NCBI GenBank assembly: GCA_964613155.1
Contig: CAZTHP010000033.1
Location: 1 to 25,877, forward strand
DNA length: 25,877 nt
Direction of reading: 5' to 3'
Origin: TWA4 sp964613155
GTDB lineage: Bacteria > Bacillota > Clostridia > Lachnospirales > Lachnospiraceae
Shown piece by piece: positions 15,489-22,165 of this stretch (the first letter of the stretch is position 1; each line of letters opens with the position of its first letter). The notes under the pieces are model-generated. The model ran no database searches. It was given only the letters and a program-made list of their open reading frames with translations, and was not told the DNA's origin. The translations under genes were made by a program, and so were the position numbers.

Positions 15489-17186
15489 TTACTCAACGGA
15501 CAGCAAATAATAGTAAACCGGCTGATCGCCGCTGTAGAGCTCGATATCGCAGTCTTCATACTTTTCACTAATGAGTTCTTCCAGCTTTTGCGCATCTTCT
15601 TCGACAACGCCTTCTCCATAGTAAATGCTGATCAATTCAGAATCTTCCTCTACCATGCTTTCCAGCAATTCCAGCACAGTCTGTGTCAGTTCTGTTCCAA
15701 CTGCCGCGATTCCTTCATCATTAATTCCCATAAAATCGCCTTCATGAATGGTTTTTCCATCAATCGACGTATTTCGAACGGCATACGTTACCTGACCCGT
15801 CTTTACATTGCTCATCGCTTCTGCCATGGCTTCCTGGTTGTCTTCCAGACTTCCTTCCGGCATAAAGCTGATCAACGCTGCAATTCCCTGCGGAATCGTC
15901 TTAGAAGGGATTACCGCGATCTGTTTATCGGCAGTTAATTTTGCTGCCTGCTCTGCTGCTAAAATAATATTTTTATTATTCGGTAAAATAAAGATCTTAT
16001 CTGCATTCACTTTGTCAATTGCTTCTAACATATCTTCTGTACTGGGGTTCATCGTCTGTCCGCCAGAAATCAGCTGATCCACATGAAGTCCTTCGAAGAT
16101 CTCATCCATTCCGGCTCCGATGGAAACGGAAATAAAGCCATATTCTTTACGAGGTTCTTCTTCTTTCACCTGGACGGGTTCTTCCGGTTTTGCGGAAATC
16201 TTTGCCGCATCCTTGATCAGCTTTTCTTCATGCTCAATACGCATGTTATCAATCTTCAAACGTGTCAGTGCACCATAGCTCAGGCCCTTCTGAATTGCAA
16301 TACCCGGATCATTGGTATGTACATGAACCTTTACCATCTCTTCATCGGATACAACAACCAAAGAATCCCCGATCGACATCAGGAAGGATTTTAATTCCTG
16401 CTCATCAGATTCGGTAAACTCTTTGCCAGTCTCCGGATCCAGCAGGATCATAAATTCTGTACAATAACCAAATTTGATATCAGCTGTTGAAATCTCTGCT
16501 TCCGGTACTTTCGTCTTTTCAGAAGCACTTGCTGCCGGTGTTTCAACATTTAAGGAAATCGGATTTCCAGAAAATGCTTCATAAGCACCCTGCAGAACGA
16601 CCATCAGTCCCTGTCCGCCGGAATCGACAACACCTGCTTCTTTTAAAACGGGAAGCATCTCCGGTGTCTGATTCAGTACTTCGTTTCCATATTCAATAAC
16701 TGCTTTCAAAAATTCATCCAGATCAGCTGCGGGTCCTTCTTCTGCCAGCTCTGCTGCTTTTTCGGCCATTCCTCTGGCAACCGTAAGGATCGTACCTTCC
16801 TTCGGCTTCATAACGGCCTTATACGCCGTTTCCTTTGCACGAACAAATGCATTCGCCAATACATCGATGGTAATCTCCTGGCTTGCAGAAATCTCTTTAC
16901 AGAAGCCACGCAGCAACTGGGATAAAATAACACCCGAATTTCCTCGTGCACCTCTTAAAGAACCGGAAGACATTGCCTTTGCCAGCTTCTCCATCGTCAC
17001 ATCTTCTAATGCACAAACTTCTTTTGCCGCAGACATGATCGTCAGCGTCATATTAGTACCAGTATCTCCATCCGGAACCGGGAATACATTTAATTCATTG
17101 ATCCAGTCTTTCTTTTTTTCAAGATTACCAGCACCGGATAAAAACATCTTTTTTAATAAGTCAGCATTCATCACAACTGTATCCAC
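15489..17186 (-). CDS. fakA: Fatty acid kinase FakA (DAK2/DhaL-domain phosphotransferase, YloV)
   Basis: With a FakB lipid carrier, FakA phosphorylates exogenous fatty acids for phospholipid synthesis. It has 565 residues (family about 550). The N-terminal DhaL domain has NELNVFPVPDGDTGTNMTLT (nucleotide/Mg site) and GSLRGARGNSGVILSQLLRG. Linker rich in Glu/Lys (about 340-370), then the C-terminal FakB-binding region with SGGQTMNPSTEDML and ILPNNKNIILAAEQAA. The start is GTG at 17186: AAGGAGG (17195-17201) is 8 bases upstream. An upstream in-frame ATG (17231) overlaps the end of the Asp23 gene and lacks a site; the first internal ATG (17171) is too far. No fakB lies in the window. Translationally close to the Asp23 gene, a very common pair in Firmicutes. 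Confidence 0.93.
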   Translation of the reverse strand: MDTVVMNADLLKKMFLSGAGNLEKKKDWINELNVFPVPDGDTGTNMTLTIMSAAKEVCALEDVTMEKLAKAMSSGSLRGARGNSGVILSQLLRGFCKEISASQEITIDVLANAFVRAKETAYKAVMKPKEGTILTVARGMAEKAAELAEEGPAADLDEFLKAVIEYGNEVLNQTPEMLPVLKEAGVVDSGGQGLMVVLQGAYEAFSGNPISLNVETPAASASEKTKVPEAEISTADIKFGYCTEFMILLDPETGKEFTESDEQELKSFLMSIGDSLVVVSDEEMVKVHVHTNDPGIAIQKGLSYGALTRLKIDNMRIEHEEKLIKDAAKISAKPEEPVQVKEEEPRKEYGFISVSIGAGMDEIFEGLHVDQLISGGQTMNPSTEDMLEAIDKVNADKIFILPNNKNIILAAEQAAKLTADKQIAVIPSKTIPQGIAALISFMPEGSLEDNQEAMAEAMSNVKTGQVTYAVRNTSIDGKTIHEGDFMGINDEGIAAVGTELTQTVLELLESMVEEDSELISIYYGEGVVEEDAQKLEELISEKYEDCDIELYSGDQPVYYYLLSVE

Positions 17187-17223
17187 AGTAGTTTCCTCCT
17201 TCAATCCAAACACTATCTTCTCT

Positions 17224-17580
17224 CTAATCAATCACACGTACACCCTGCACGTAAATATTGATCTTCGAAACTTCTGCACCTGTGAACTTCTCAACCTGAT
17301 ATTTGACATTCTCGATCAAATTATCCGTTACTGCAGAAATATTGACGCCATATACTACAATTACATGAAAATCCAGCTGAATCTTATTATCTTCAATTGT
17401 AACATTAATACCATGTGTCACACTATCTTTTTTCAATAAACGAACCAGTCCATCTTTCATACTGATTCCCGCCATACCAACAATACCAAAAGATTCCACT
17501 ACGATCGAACCTGCATAACGGGCGATGACATCTGTATCAATCAGCACTTCGCCATATTTATTATTAACGTGGCATTTCAT
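17224..17580 (-). CDS. Asp23/Gls24 family envelope stress protein (YloU-like)
   Basis: It has 118 residues, the size of YloU rather than the longer Asp23. It begins with a beta strand region (NNKYGEVLIDTDVIARYAG), then VVESFGIVGMAG and the C-terminal VTDNLIENVKYQVEKFTG. The family is membrane-associated through partners and linked to alkaline and cell-wall stress; its location ahead of fakA is widely conserved. ATG at 17580 has GGAGGG (17589-17594) 8 bases upstream. A TATAAT box at 17700-17705 on the minus strand with a poor -35 is the best promoter seen. The leader carries a hairpin at 17621-17649 (GAAGGTC/GACCTTC arms). Confidence 0.92.
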   Translation of the reverse strand: MKCHVNNKYGEVLIDTDVIARYAGSIVVESFGIVGMAGISMKDGLVRLLKKDSVTHGINVTIEDNKIQLDFHVIVVYGVNISAVTDNLIENVKYQVEKFTGAEVSKINIYVQGVRVID

Positions 17581-17777
17581 ATGTTTAACCCTCCATTGCG
17601 TTCATTTCCTTCATCTGTTACGAAGGTCTGTCTACCGTCTGACCTTCCGAAAGCATCTTTAAAACATCTTTTTCGAAGTGAATCAGCGGATTCGTTGCTA
17701 TTATACCCTTTTTTCTGGAAAAAGAAAAGACATGTTCTTAATTTTATTCGAATTCTAGCTGTTTTGCCCTAAATTAC

Positions 17778-17821
17778 AGGGTTAAACCCTCTTTTTACAG
17801 GAGAGAAAGTGCGAATCGCAC
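17778..17821. promoter_or_regulatory. Two short palindromes in the gap between the Asp23 gene and rpmB
   Basis: AGGGTTAAACCCT at 17778-17790 and GTGCGAATCGCAC at 17809-17821; both are 13 bases, six-base arms around a single A. The first is followed by CTTTTTA. They lie 44-75 bases above the rpmB -35 box and 75-115 bases above the Asp23 -10 box. They could be operators, but no known family was matched. Confidence 0.3.
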
Positions 17822-17864
17822 AATAGAAATTTATATTTTATTTCATTTTCTTGTAAAATAACAC

Positions 17865-17893
17865 TTGCAAAATACTCCATTATCTGATATTAT
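17865..17893 (+). promoter_or_regulatory. Promoter of rpmB
   Basis: TTGCAA (17865-17870), 17-base spacer, TATTAT (17888-17893). The short leader includes a small hairpin GGAC/GTCC at 17905-17916, just ahead of the ribosome site. Confidence 0.65.
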
Positions 17894-17943
17894 ACTCTTG
17901 TTGCGGACTTTTCGTCCAAATAGTTAAAGGAGGTGCACTAGAC

Positions 17944-18129
17944 ATGGCTAAATGTGTAATTTGTCAGAGAGGCGCTCATTTTGGTAACAATGTAAGCCAC
18001 TCCCACAGAAGAAGCAACAAGATGTGGAGCAATAACGTGAAATCTGTAAGAGTTAGCGTGAATGGCCAGGCTAAGAAGATGTACGTATGCACTTCTTGTC
18101 TTAAATCCGGCTTAGTAGAAAGAGCATAA
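17944..18129 (+). CDS. rpmB: 50S ribosomal protein L28
   Basis: Large-subunit ribosomal protein of 61 residues. N-terminal MAKCVICQRGAHFGNNVSHSH is the L28 start, with HRRSNKMWSNN after it. Four cysteines in two pairs (Cys4-x2-Cys7 and Cys48-x2-Cys51) make this the zinc-binding form. ATG at 17944 has AAAGGAGG (17926-17933). It is a single-gene unit with its own promoter and terminator, as often seen in Firmicutes where it stands divergent from the yloU-fakA pair. Confidence 0.97.
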   Translation: MAKCVICQRGAHFGNNVSHSHRRSNKMWSNNVKSVRVSVNGQAKKMYVCTSCLKSGLVERA

Positions 18130-18232
18130 TCTGCACTTTTATAAGTACAAACGGTTCAGACAAGGCATGCCAAGATTGAAATGAACGTTATATATGAACA
18201 TTTCTGTCATTTGATCGGTATCCGATCGCTGA

Positions 18233-18275
18233 CAATAAAAAAAGTCCTGAAATCGCGACAGGGCTTTTTTTATTG
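18233..18275. terminator. Two-way terminator between rpmB and the small membrane-protein gene
   Basis: CAATAAAAAAAGTCCTG (18233-18249) pairs with CAGGGCTTTTTTTATTG (18259-18275), 17 pairs with one G-U and a 9-base loop. T runs stand on both sides, so it serves both converging genes. Confidence 0.9.
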
Positions 18276-18382
18276 TCTTTTTTGTTTTATTTTTTAAGAA
18301 AGAACCCGTTCTTCCTTGCCTTTCGATTCTTTCAATATAGCATTTCCAATCTGTTCCATATATATTTGGAATCCATTTCATG

Positions 18383-18520
18383 CTAATGACAAAATAGATT
18401 AAATCCTACAATCAACAGCAGACTGATCACCAGAATAATCCAGAAATTAACCGGAATAAAGATCATGACGGCCATTCCGCAGCCAAATACAAACAGTGCT
18501 AAACCTCCGAGCTGTTTCAG
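18383..18520 (-). CDS. Small hydrophobic membrane protein, apparent CTG start
   Basis: A 45-codon frame ending in TAG at 18383-18385. It reads LKQLGGLALFVFGCGMAVMI, then FIPVNFWIILVISLLLIVGF and NLFCH: two hydrophobic stretches (about 6-22 and 25-42) around a Pro-Val-Asn turn. AAAGGAG (18530-18536) lies 9 bases before CTG at 18520, and no ATG, GTG or TTG stands at a usable distance. Upstream, TTGAAA-N16-TATAAT (18585-18612) is a good promoter, and a terminator follows at 18233-18275. The full unit of promoter, ribosome site, hydrophobic frame and terminator argues that it is real. Starting at the internal ATG (codon 16) would cut the first helix and leave a 54-base gap to the ribosome site. 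Function unknown. Confidence 0.6.
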   Translation of the reverse strand: MKQLGGLALFVFGCGMAVMIFIPVNFWIILVISLLLIVGFNLFCH

Positions 18521-18584
18521 TGTTACCGACTCCTTTACTGCTCCAGCAATCTACTCTCCTGCAGATTCCCAACGCTTTACTCTT

Positions 18585-18612
18585 ATTATATGCACAAAGG
18601 ATTCCATTTCAA
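18585..18612 (-). promoter_or_regulatory. Promoter of the small membrane-protein gene
   Basis: On the minus strand: TTGAAA (18607-18612), 16-base spacer, TATAAT (18585-18590). It lies just past the gerW stop. An imperfect palindrome around CCGGATCCGG (18657-18672) stands between it and gerW. Confidence 0.65.
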
Positions 18613-18679
18613 CACCCTTGATTTCTAGCTTTTCTGCGTTTTATTTCCTTCTCTCATAATCCGGATCCGGTTATTCCTC

Positions 18680-19081
18680 TTATTCCTCTTCCAGAGCCTC
18701 TTTTACTTCCTCATCGGAAACGGTTACTTTCTTTTCTTTTCCAGTTGTCAATTTATTCACCAACTCCGGCAGCAGATCGATCAAACGGGAGACATTATCC
18801 GTTGATTTGATATTTACAAGCCGAGTTGTTCCATTTTGAATCACCAAAACCGCACTCGGTGTCATTTTCCCGTTCATACCACCGGCATTTCCGCTTTTTT
18901 GATTCTTACCGCCGGCAGCTGCACCTGAAGCACATCCAAAAGAAATATCGACCAATGGCAGAATAATCGCATCACCCAACTGAATTGGCTCTCCTACAAC
19001 TGTTTTACTGGAAAGAAAGCTTTCCATTCCCTTTATCAGCGATTCCATCGATGCTGAATTCTGATCATTCTTCTCATTCAT
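18680..19081 (-). CDS. gerW: GerW/YtfJ family sporulation protein
   Basis: It has 133 residues. YtfJ (GerW) is a forespore-expressed protein needed for germination with some nutrients in Bacillus. The family core is plain: MESLIKGMESFLSSKTVVGE, PIQLGDAIILPLVDISFGC, a Gly/Ala/Asn-rich loop (about 52-72), and TPSAVLVIQNG. The acidic C-terminus carries no domain. ATG at 19081 has AGGAGG (19090-19095) 8 bases upstream. The DUF2953 gene ends 28 bases upstream; that pairing recurs in spore-forming Clostridia and points to a shared sporulation role. Confidence 0.92.
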   Translation of the reverse strand: MNEKNDQNSASMESLIKGMESFLSSKTVVGEPIQLGDAIILPLVDISFGCASGAAAGGKNQKSGNAGGMNGKMTPSAVLVIQNGTTRLVNIKSTDNVSRLIDLLPELVNKLTTGKEKKVTVSDEEVKEALEEE

Positions 19082-19108
19082 ATCTCATTCCTCCTGATTT
19101 TTTCATTT

Positions 19109-20218
19109 CTATGCAGACGGCTCATTTTGCCGTAGTTTCTTCCAAAGAGCACGACATTCCTGATTGCGGAAGATACGCAGTCCAATTGTTAAAACAGTCA
19201 ACAACACATATCCCGGAACCACTCTCCCTTTTACCTGAAAGTCGATTTCCAAAACTTCTTCTTCAAAATCCGCAGTCAGCGCAATCGTTTCTCCATAAAA
19301 AGCATACAAAACGGTGGCTGCTTCCATTAGTTTCCCAGTCAATGCAGGATCATCAGTTCCAATCCTCCCTTGTAAGAGAACTTGCAAAGGACACAGATGT
19401 TTTCCGAACTTACCAAGTCGTTTCCAGCATTTTCTCAGTAATTTCCGAACAGATTCTTGATTCAGAAAATCGAAAATCTGATGCAATTTCGTCCAAAGAG
19501 AAGGCTCACTTTCCAGCTCTTCTGTTTGTGCAGCAGACTCTGAACGAATTTCATCTATCCCCCGCTGAGATTCAATCGATTCGCTTTCCTGACTTATATG
19601 AATTGGCTTATCTCTTTCCGATGCATGCTCAATACTGGAAGCGGACTCACCAGATTCCCTTTGAAACGGTACTTCCGATGTTACAAGCGAACCAGCCGAA
19701 TGTACTTTTGATTCTGCTGCTTCTGTTTTTTGAAACGGTTCCGATTCTACGAGCTCGCTTTCAGGGCTCGTCTGCGATTCCTGCGCTATTGTCGATATCG
19801 TTTGTTTGATTGGCTTTGCTGTGTTCGAATAGGGGGAAGACGGAGAAACCTGAGATGTTTTTGATACTTTTTGTGTTTTAGGTGTCTTTGATGCTTTTGG
19901 CTCTTTTGCTGCCTTTGATCTCTTTGAAGCAGACGAAGAAGCAGAATCAGGAACAGATGCTGTATGTTTTCCGAGAACACGTCCAAATAAAGAAATCCGC
20001 ATATGAGGACTTCCATCCCGCCATTCCCAAGAAATGCCTAAGATCCGATACAGCCAATGGACATTCCCCTGAATCAACAGCTTGTGCTTCCAGCTTCCCG
20101 TAACCTGATAGCGAATGGGGGCTGCCAAGATGAAAATCAACAGCACCAAAAGCAAAGCAAGCAAGGCCAATCCTGTAAAAAGAATAATTTTCAATATGGT
20201 TAAAATCATAGGAAGCAT
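19109..20218 (-). CDS. DUF2953 family protein with long low-complexity linker
   Basis: It has 369 residues. An N-terminal membrane helix (about 5-33) is followed by a beta-rich part with VHWLYRILGISWEWRDG (about 53-69). Residues about 88-235 are a Ser/Lys/Glu/Thr-rich low-complexity linker with Lys-Ala-Ser/Lys-Thr repeats, much longer than in related proteins of about 200-230 residues. The conserved C-terminal part has GRIGTDDPALTGKLMEA and ends in a second hydrophobic stretch. ATG at 20218 has only a weak ribosome site (GAGA), with another in-frame ATG at 20209. It precedes gerW, which suggests sporulation; the biochemical role is unknown. Confidence 0.8.
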   Translation of the reverse strand: MLPMILTILKIILFTGLALLALLLVLLIFILAAPIRYQVTGSWKHKLLIQGNVHWLYRILGISWEWRDGSPHMRISLFGRVLGKHTASVPDSASSSASKRSKAAKEPKASKTPKTQKVSKTSQVSPSSPYSNTAKPIKQTISTIAQESQTSPESELVESEPFQKTEAAESKVHSAGSLVTSEVPFQRESGESASSIEHASERDKPIHISQESESIESQRGIDEIRSESAAQTEELESEPSLWTKLHQIFDFLNQESVRKLLRKCWKRLGKFGKHLCPLQVLLQGRIGTDDPALTGKLMEAATVLYAFYGETIALTADFEEEVLEIDFQVKGRVVPGYVLLTVLTIGLRIFRNQECRALWKKLRQNEPSA

Positions 20219-20288
20219 AAATTTCTCATTTCTTAATTGATTTTCATTTCTCGATTGATTCTGATTTTCGATTGATTCTCATTCTCAA
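20219..20288. repeat. 17-18-bp tandem repeat upstream of the DUF2953 gene
   Basis: Four degenerate AT-rich units start at 20219, 20237, 20255 and 20272; the best pair begins TTGATTCT. It occupies the leader of the DUF2953 gene on the minus strand. In 20289-20418 I see no gene, promoter or RNA that I can support. Confidence 0.75.
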
Positions 20289-20418
20289 TTACAATTTTTA
20301 TACTTACAGCAATTACCCTTGTGATAACATCCTGTTCGTAACTGCCATTCCTCACATATCTGAAAGCAAATGAGCAGAATCGAACCATGTTCGAAAAAAC
20401 AGGACAGGAGAACGTTCA

Positions 20419-20742
20419 CTAGGATTCTTGAAAAAACGGAGTATAATATTCTCGAAGCTGCACACTCCCCGTTTCCTGATACAGCGTATCCACAATCGTT
20501 TCCACCAGTTCCAGAGCTTCCTGCTTCCCTAGTGCAATTCCCAAAATACACCACTCCTCCGCTGAGGAAATTCCGTGATACAAAAAGTTCAACGGAAGGA
20601 CATCCAATAATTCAGAGGGATTTGCAGCCAACGTGATCACCCAGACATTGGGAAACCGCTTTTTCTGTTTCATAGCAGAAAGAATTTTCCATTTCTTTTT
20701 GGCAGCCCGGGGGCCAACCCATAATGCTGGATACCATTTCAT
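20419..20742 (-). CDS. Conserved-looking hypothetical protein
   Basis: It has 107 residues, no signal peptide and no membrane segment. It reads as alpha/beta: KRFPNVWVITLAANPSELLD, then a Leu-rich helix and ALGKQEALELVETIVDTLYQ, ending in LREYY. I recall similar small proteins in Lachnospiraceae near sporulation genes, without a function. ATG at 20742 has GGGGG (20752-20756) 9 bases upstream. It follows the 267-residue hypothetical gene by 53 bases in the same direction and the DUF2953 gene comes 200 bases on. Confidence 0.62.
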   Translation of the reverse strand: MKWYPALWVGPRAAKKKWKILSAMKQKKRFPNVWVITLAANPSELLDVLPLNFLYHGISSAEEWCILGIALGKQEALELVETIVDTLYQETGSVQLREYYTPFFQES

Positions 20743-20795
20743 AAAGAGTGTCCCCCTTTTTCTGCCAATTCATTCTTTTGATCCAGATCCATTGC

Positions 20796-21599
20796 TTAAA
20801 GAAGTGCAAATGGACTGGAACTGAGTAATCGTCTCGTTTTCGCTAATAAAGCAAAATCCGCAGTCAGGTTTTGTTTTGCAATTGCTTCTGCAAATCCTTC
20901 CTGAATATCCGGAAATGCCAGCTGATAGCGATATAAGGGCTGATAATAACGCTCCTGAAGTCCTTCCATGGGAATTAGAAACTCCATCGCCATTTCTTCC
21001 AGATTCAGCATTGGTTCAGTGGTCATCCCCTTTGCAGTAAGCGCCAGCAGCTTTTTGCAGGGATACAGCATGATTTCTTCTTCTCCTGCCTGTTTGCGAA
21101 CCAAAAAGGAAGCATACAATGGATTCAAAACTTCCAAAAGAGACGCATATTCTTCCAACTGTTCTGCATCCTGTTGATAGGTCTCGGCTTCCTGAAGGAT
21201 CTCGCTGCGCATCGCTTCCAAACGCACACTAAGCTGCTCCCATTCCGCTGCAGTCTCGCACTCAGTTTTCTCAAATGCCTCTGCTTCCGGTTTTCTGTTT
21301 GCCGCTTTTTCCTTTCGGCTTGATCTGCCCTTCTCTTGCAGGGCAGCATCTTTTTGCAGCAACAAGGCAGCAGGTTCTATCAGCTCGCAGCAGATGGCTT
21401 TAAAATAGCGGCTGATTGCTTCTGGTACAGGACATTCTTCATCATAAATCCGATCATACATCCCGTAGGCATTCATCGAAGCCAATACGATTCCCGCATG
21501 ATACGTTAATGCTGCCATATCTGCTGTATAATTCTTCAAGGATGCTGCTACACACTTTTTCTGTTCCAGATTGCGAATCGCTTCGATTTTCAATTTCAT
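20796..21599 (-). CDS. Hypothetical helical protein
   Basis: It has 267 residues and is not recognised. Almost all alpha-helical by composition: an N-terminal MKLKIEAIRNLEQKKCVAAS, a charged Glu/Lys/Arg segment (about 86-110) that may be a linker, a coiled-coil-like stretch (about 117-150), and a C-terminal part with LYPCKKLLALTAKGM and RYQLAFPDIQEGFAEAIAKQ. No membrane segment or signal. ATG at 21599 has AAAGGAG 9 bases upstream, so it is clearly translated. It begins 23 bases after the pgsA stop in the same direction, so it probably sits on the pgsA transcript. Confidence 0.7.
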   Translation of the reverse strand: MKLKIEAIRNLEQKKCVAASLKNYTADMAALTYHAGIVLASMNAYGMYDRIYDEECPVPEAISRYFKAICCELIEPAALLLQKDAALQEKGRSSRKEKAANRKPEAEAFEKTECETAAEWEQLSVRLEAMRSEILQEAETYQQDAEQLEEYASLLEVLNPLYASFLVRKQAGEEEIMLYPCKKLLALTAKGMTTEPMLNLEEMAMEFLIPMEGLQERYYQPLYRYQLAFPDIQEGFAEAIAKQNLTADFALLAKTRRLLSSSPFALL

Positions 21600-21622
21600 G
21601 AAAAAATGCTCCTTTGCCCTGT

Positions 21623-22165
21623 CTACTGTTTTAATACATCTTTATTCTTGATCAGATAATCCAATAAAGAAACGATTGTTAAAATCAGTGCCACATAAAT
21701 GAAAATCTGCTCCAGAATATCAAAAAAGCTGCCGGGAATCTGCGCGATCAAAAGTACGATCATAATCATCTGAGAAGTTGTTTTAAATTTTCCCCAATAA
21801 CTTGCAGCAATCACTACACCATTGTCGGAAGCCACCAAACGGAAGCCACTGATAATAAATTCACGGCTGATGATAATCAGTACGATCCACGCAGGCAAAA
21901 GCTGCATTTCTACAAAGCAGATCAGTGCAGAACAAACTAACAGCTTATCCGCTAAAGGATCCATAAATTTACCAAAATTTGTGACCAGATTGTATTTTCT
22001 TGCGATCTTACCATCTGCCAGGTCTGTCAGGCTCGCAATGATAAAGATTACCAGCGCAATATACTTTGAAGCAGCTCCTGCTACCGGTACTAACAGAAAA
22101 AATACAAAAAAAGGAATTAATAACACTCTTAAAATCGTTAATTTATTCGGAAGATTCATTTTCAT
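21623..22165 (-). CDS. pgsA: CDP-diacylglycerol-glycerol-3-phosphate 3-phosphatidyltransferase
   Basis: Makes phosphatidylglycerol phosphate, committed step to phosphatidylglycerol and cardiolipin, in the cytoplasmic membrane. It has 180 residues with about five or six helices. N-terminal MNLPNKLTILRVLLIP and the CDP-alcohol phosphatidyltransferase signature DLADGKIARKYNLVTNFGKF (D-G-x2-A-R-x8-G) with MDPLADK completing the D-x3-D are present. The start codon overlaps the rimO stop as ATGA (22162-22165), and GGAG lies 7 bases upstream; a second ATG sits two codons in. In most Clostridia cinA and recA follow; here two unknown genes do. Confidence 0.95.
   Translation of the reverse strand: MKMNLPNKLTILRVLLIPFFVFFLLVPVAGAASKYIALVIFIIASLTDLADGKIARKYNLVTNFGKFMDPLADKLLVCSALICFVEMQLLPAWIVLIIISREFIISGFRLVASDNGVVIAASYWGKFKTTSQMIMIVLLIAQIPGSFFDILEQIFIYVALILTIVSLLDYLIKNKDVLKQ

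Noticed and set aside
18139..18381. 80-codon minus-strand frame downstream of rpmB
   Set aside because: It runs straight through a strong two-way terminator, has no ribosome site, and its composition is not protein-like.
20381..20393. SOS-like box CGAACCATGTTCG upstream of the DUF2953 gene
   Set aside because: The half sites are three bases apart, not four, and the downstream gene has no link to DNA damage.
20612..20809. 65-codon minus-strand frame between the two hypothetical genes
   Set aside because: It overlaps both hypothetical genes in another frame; the 20419-20742 frame has the better ribosome site and protein-like composition.
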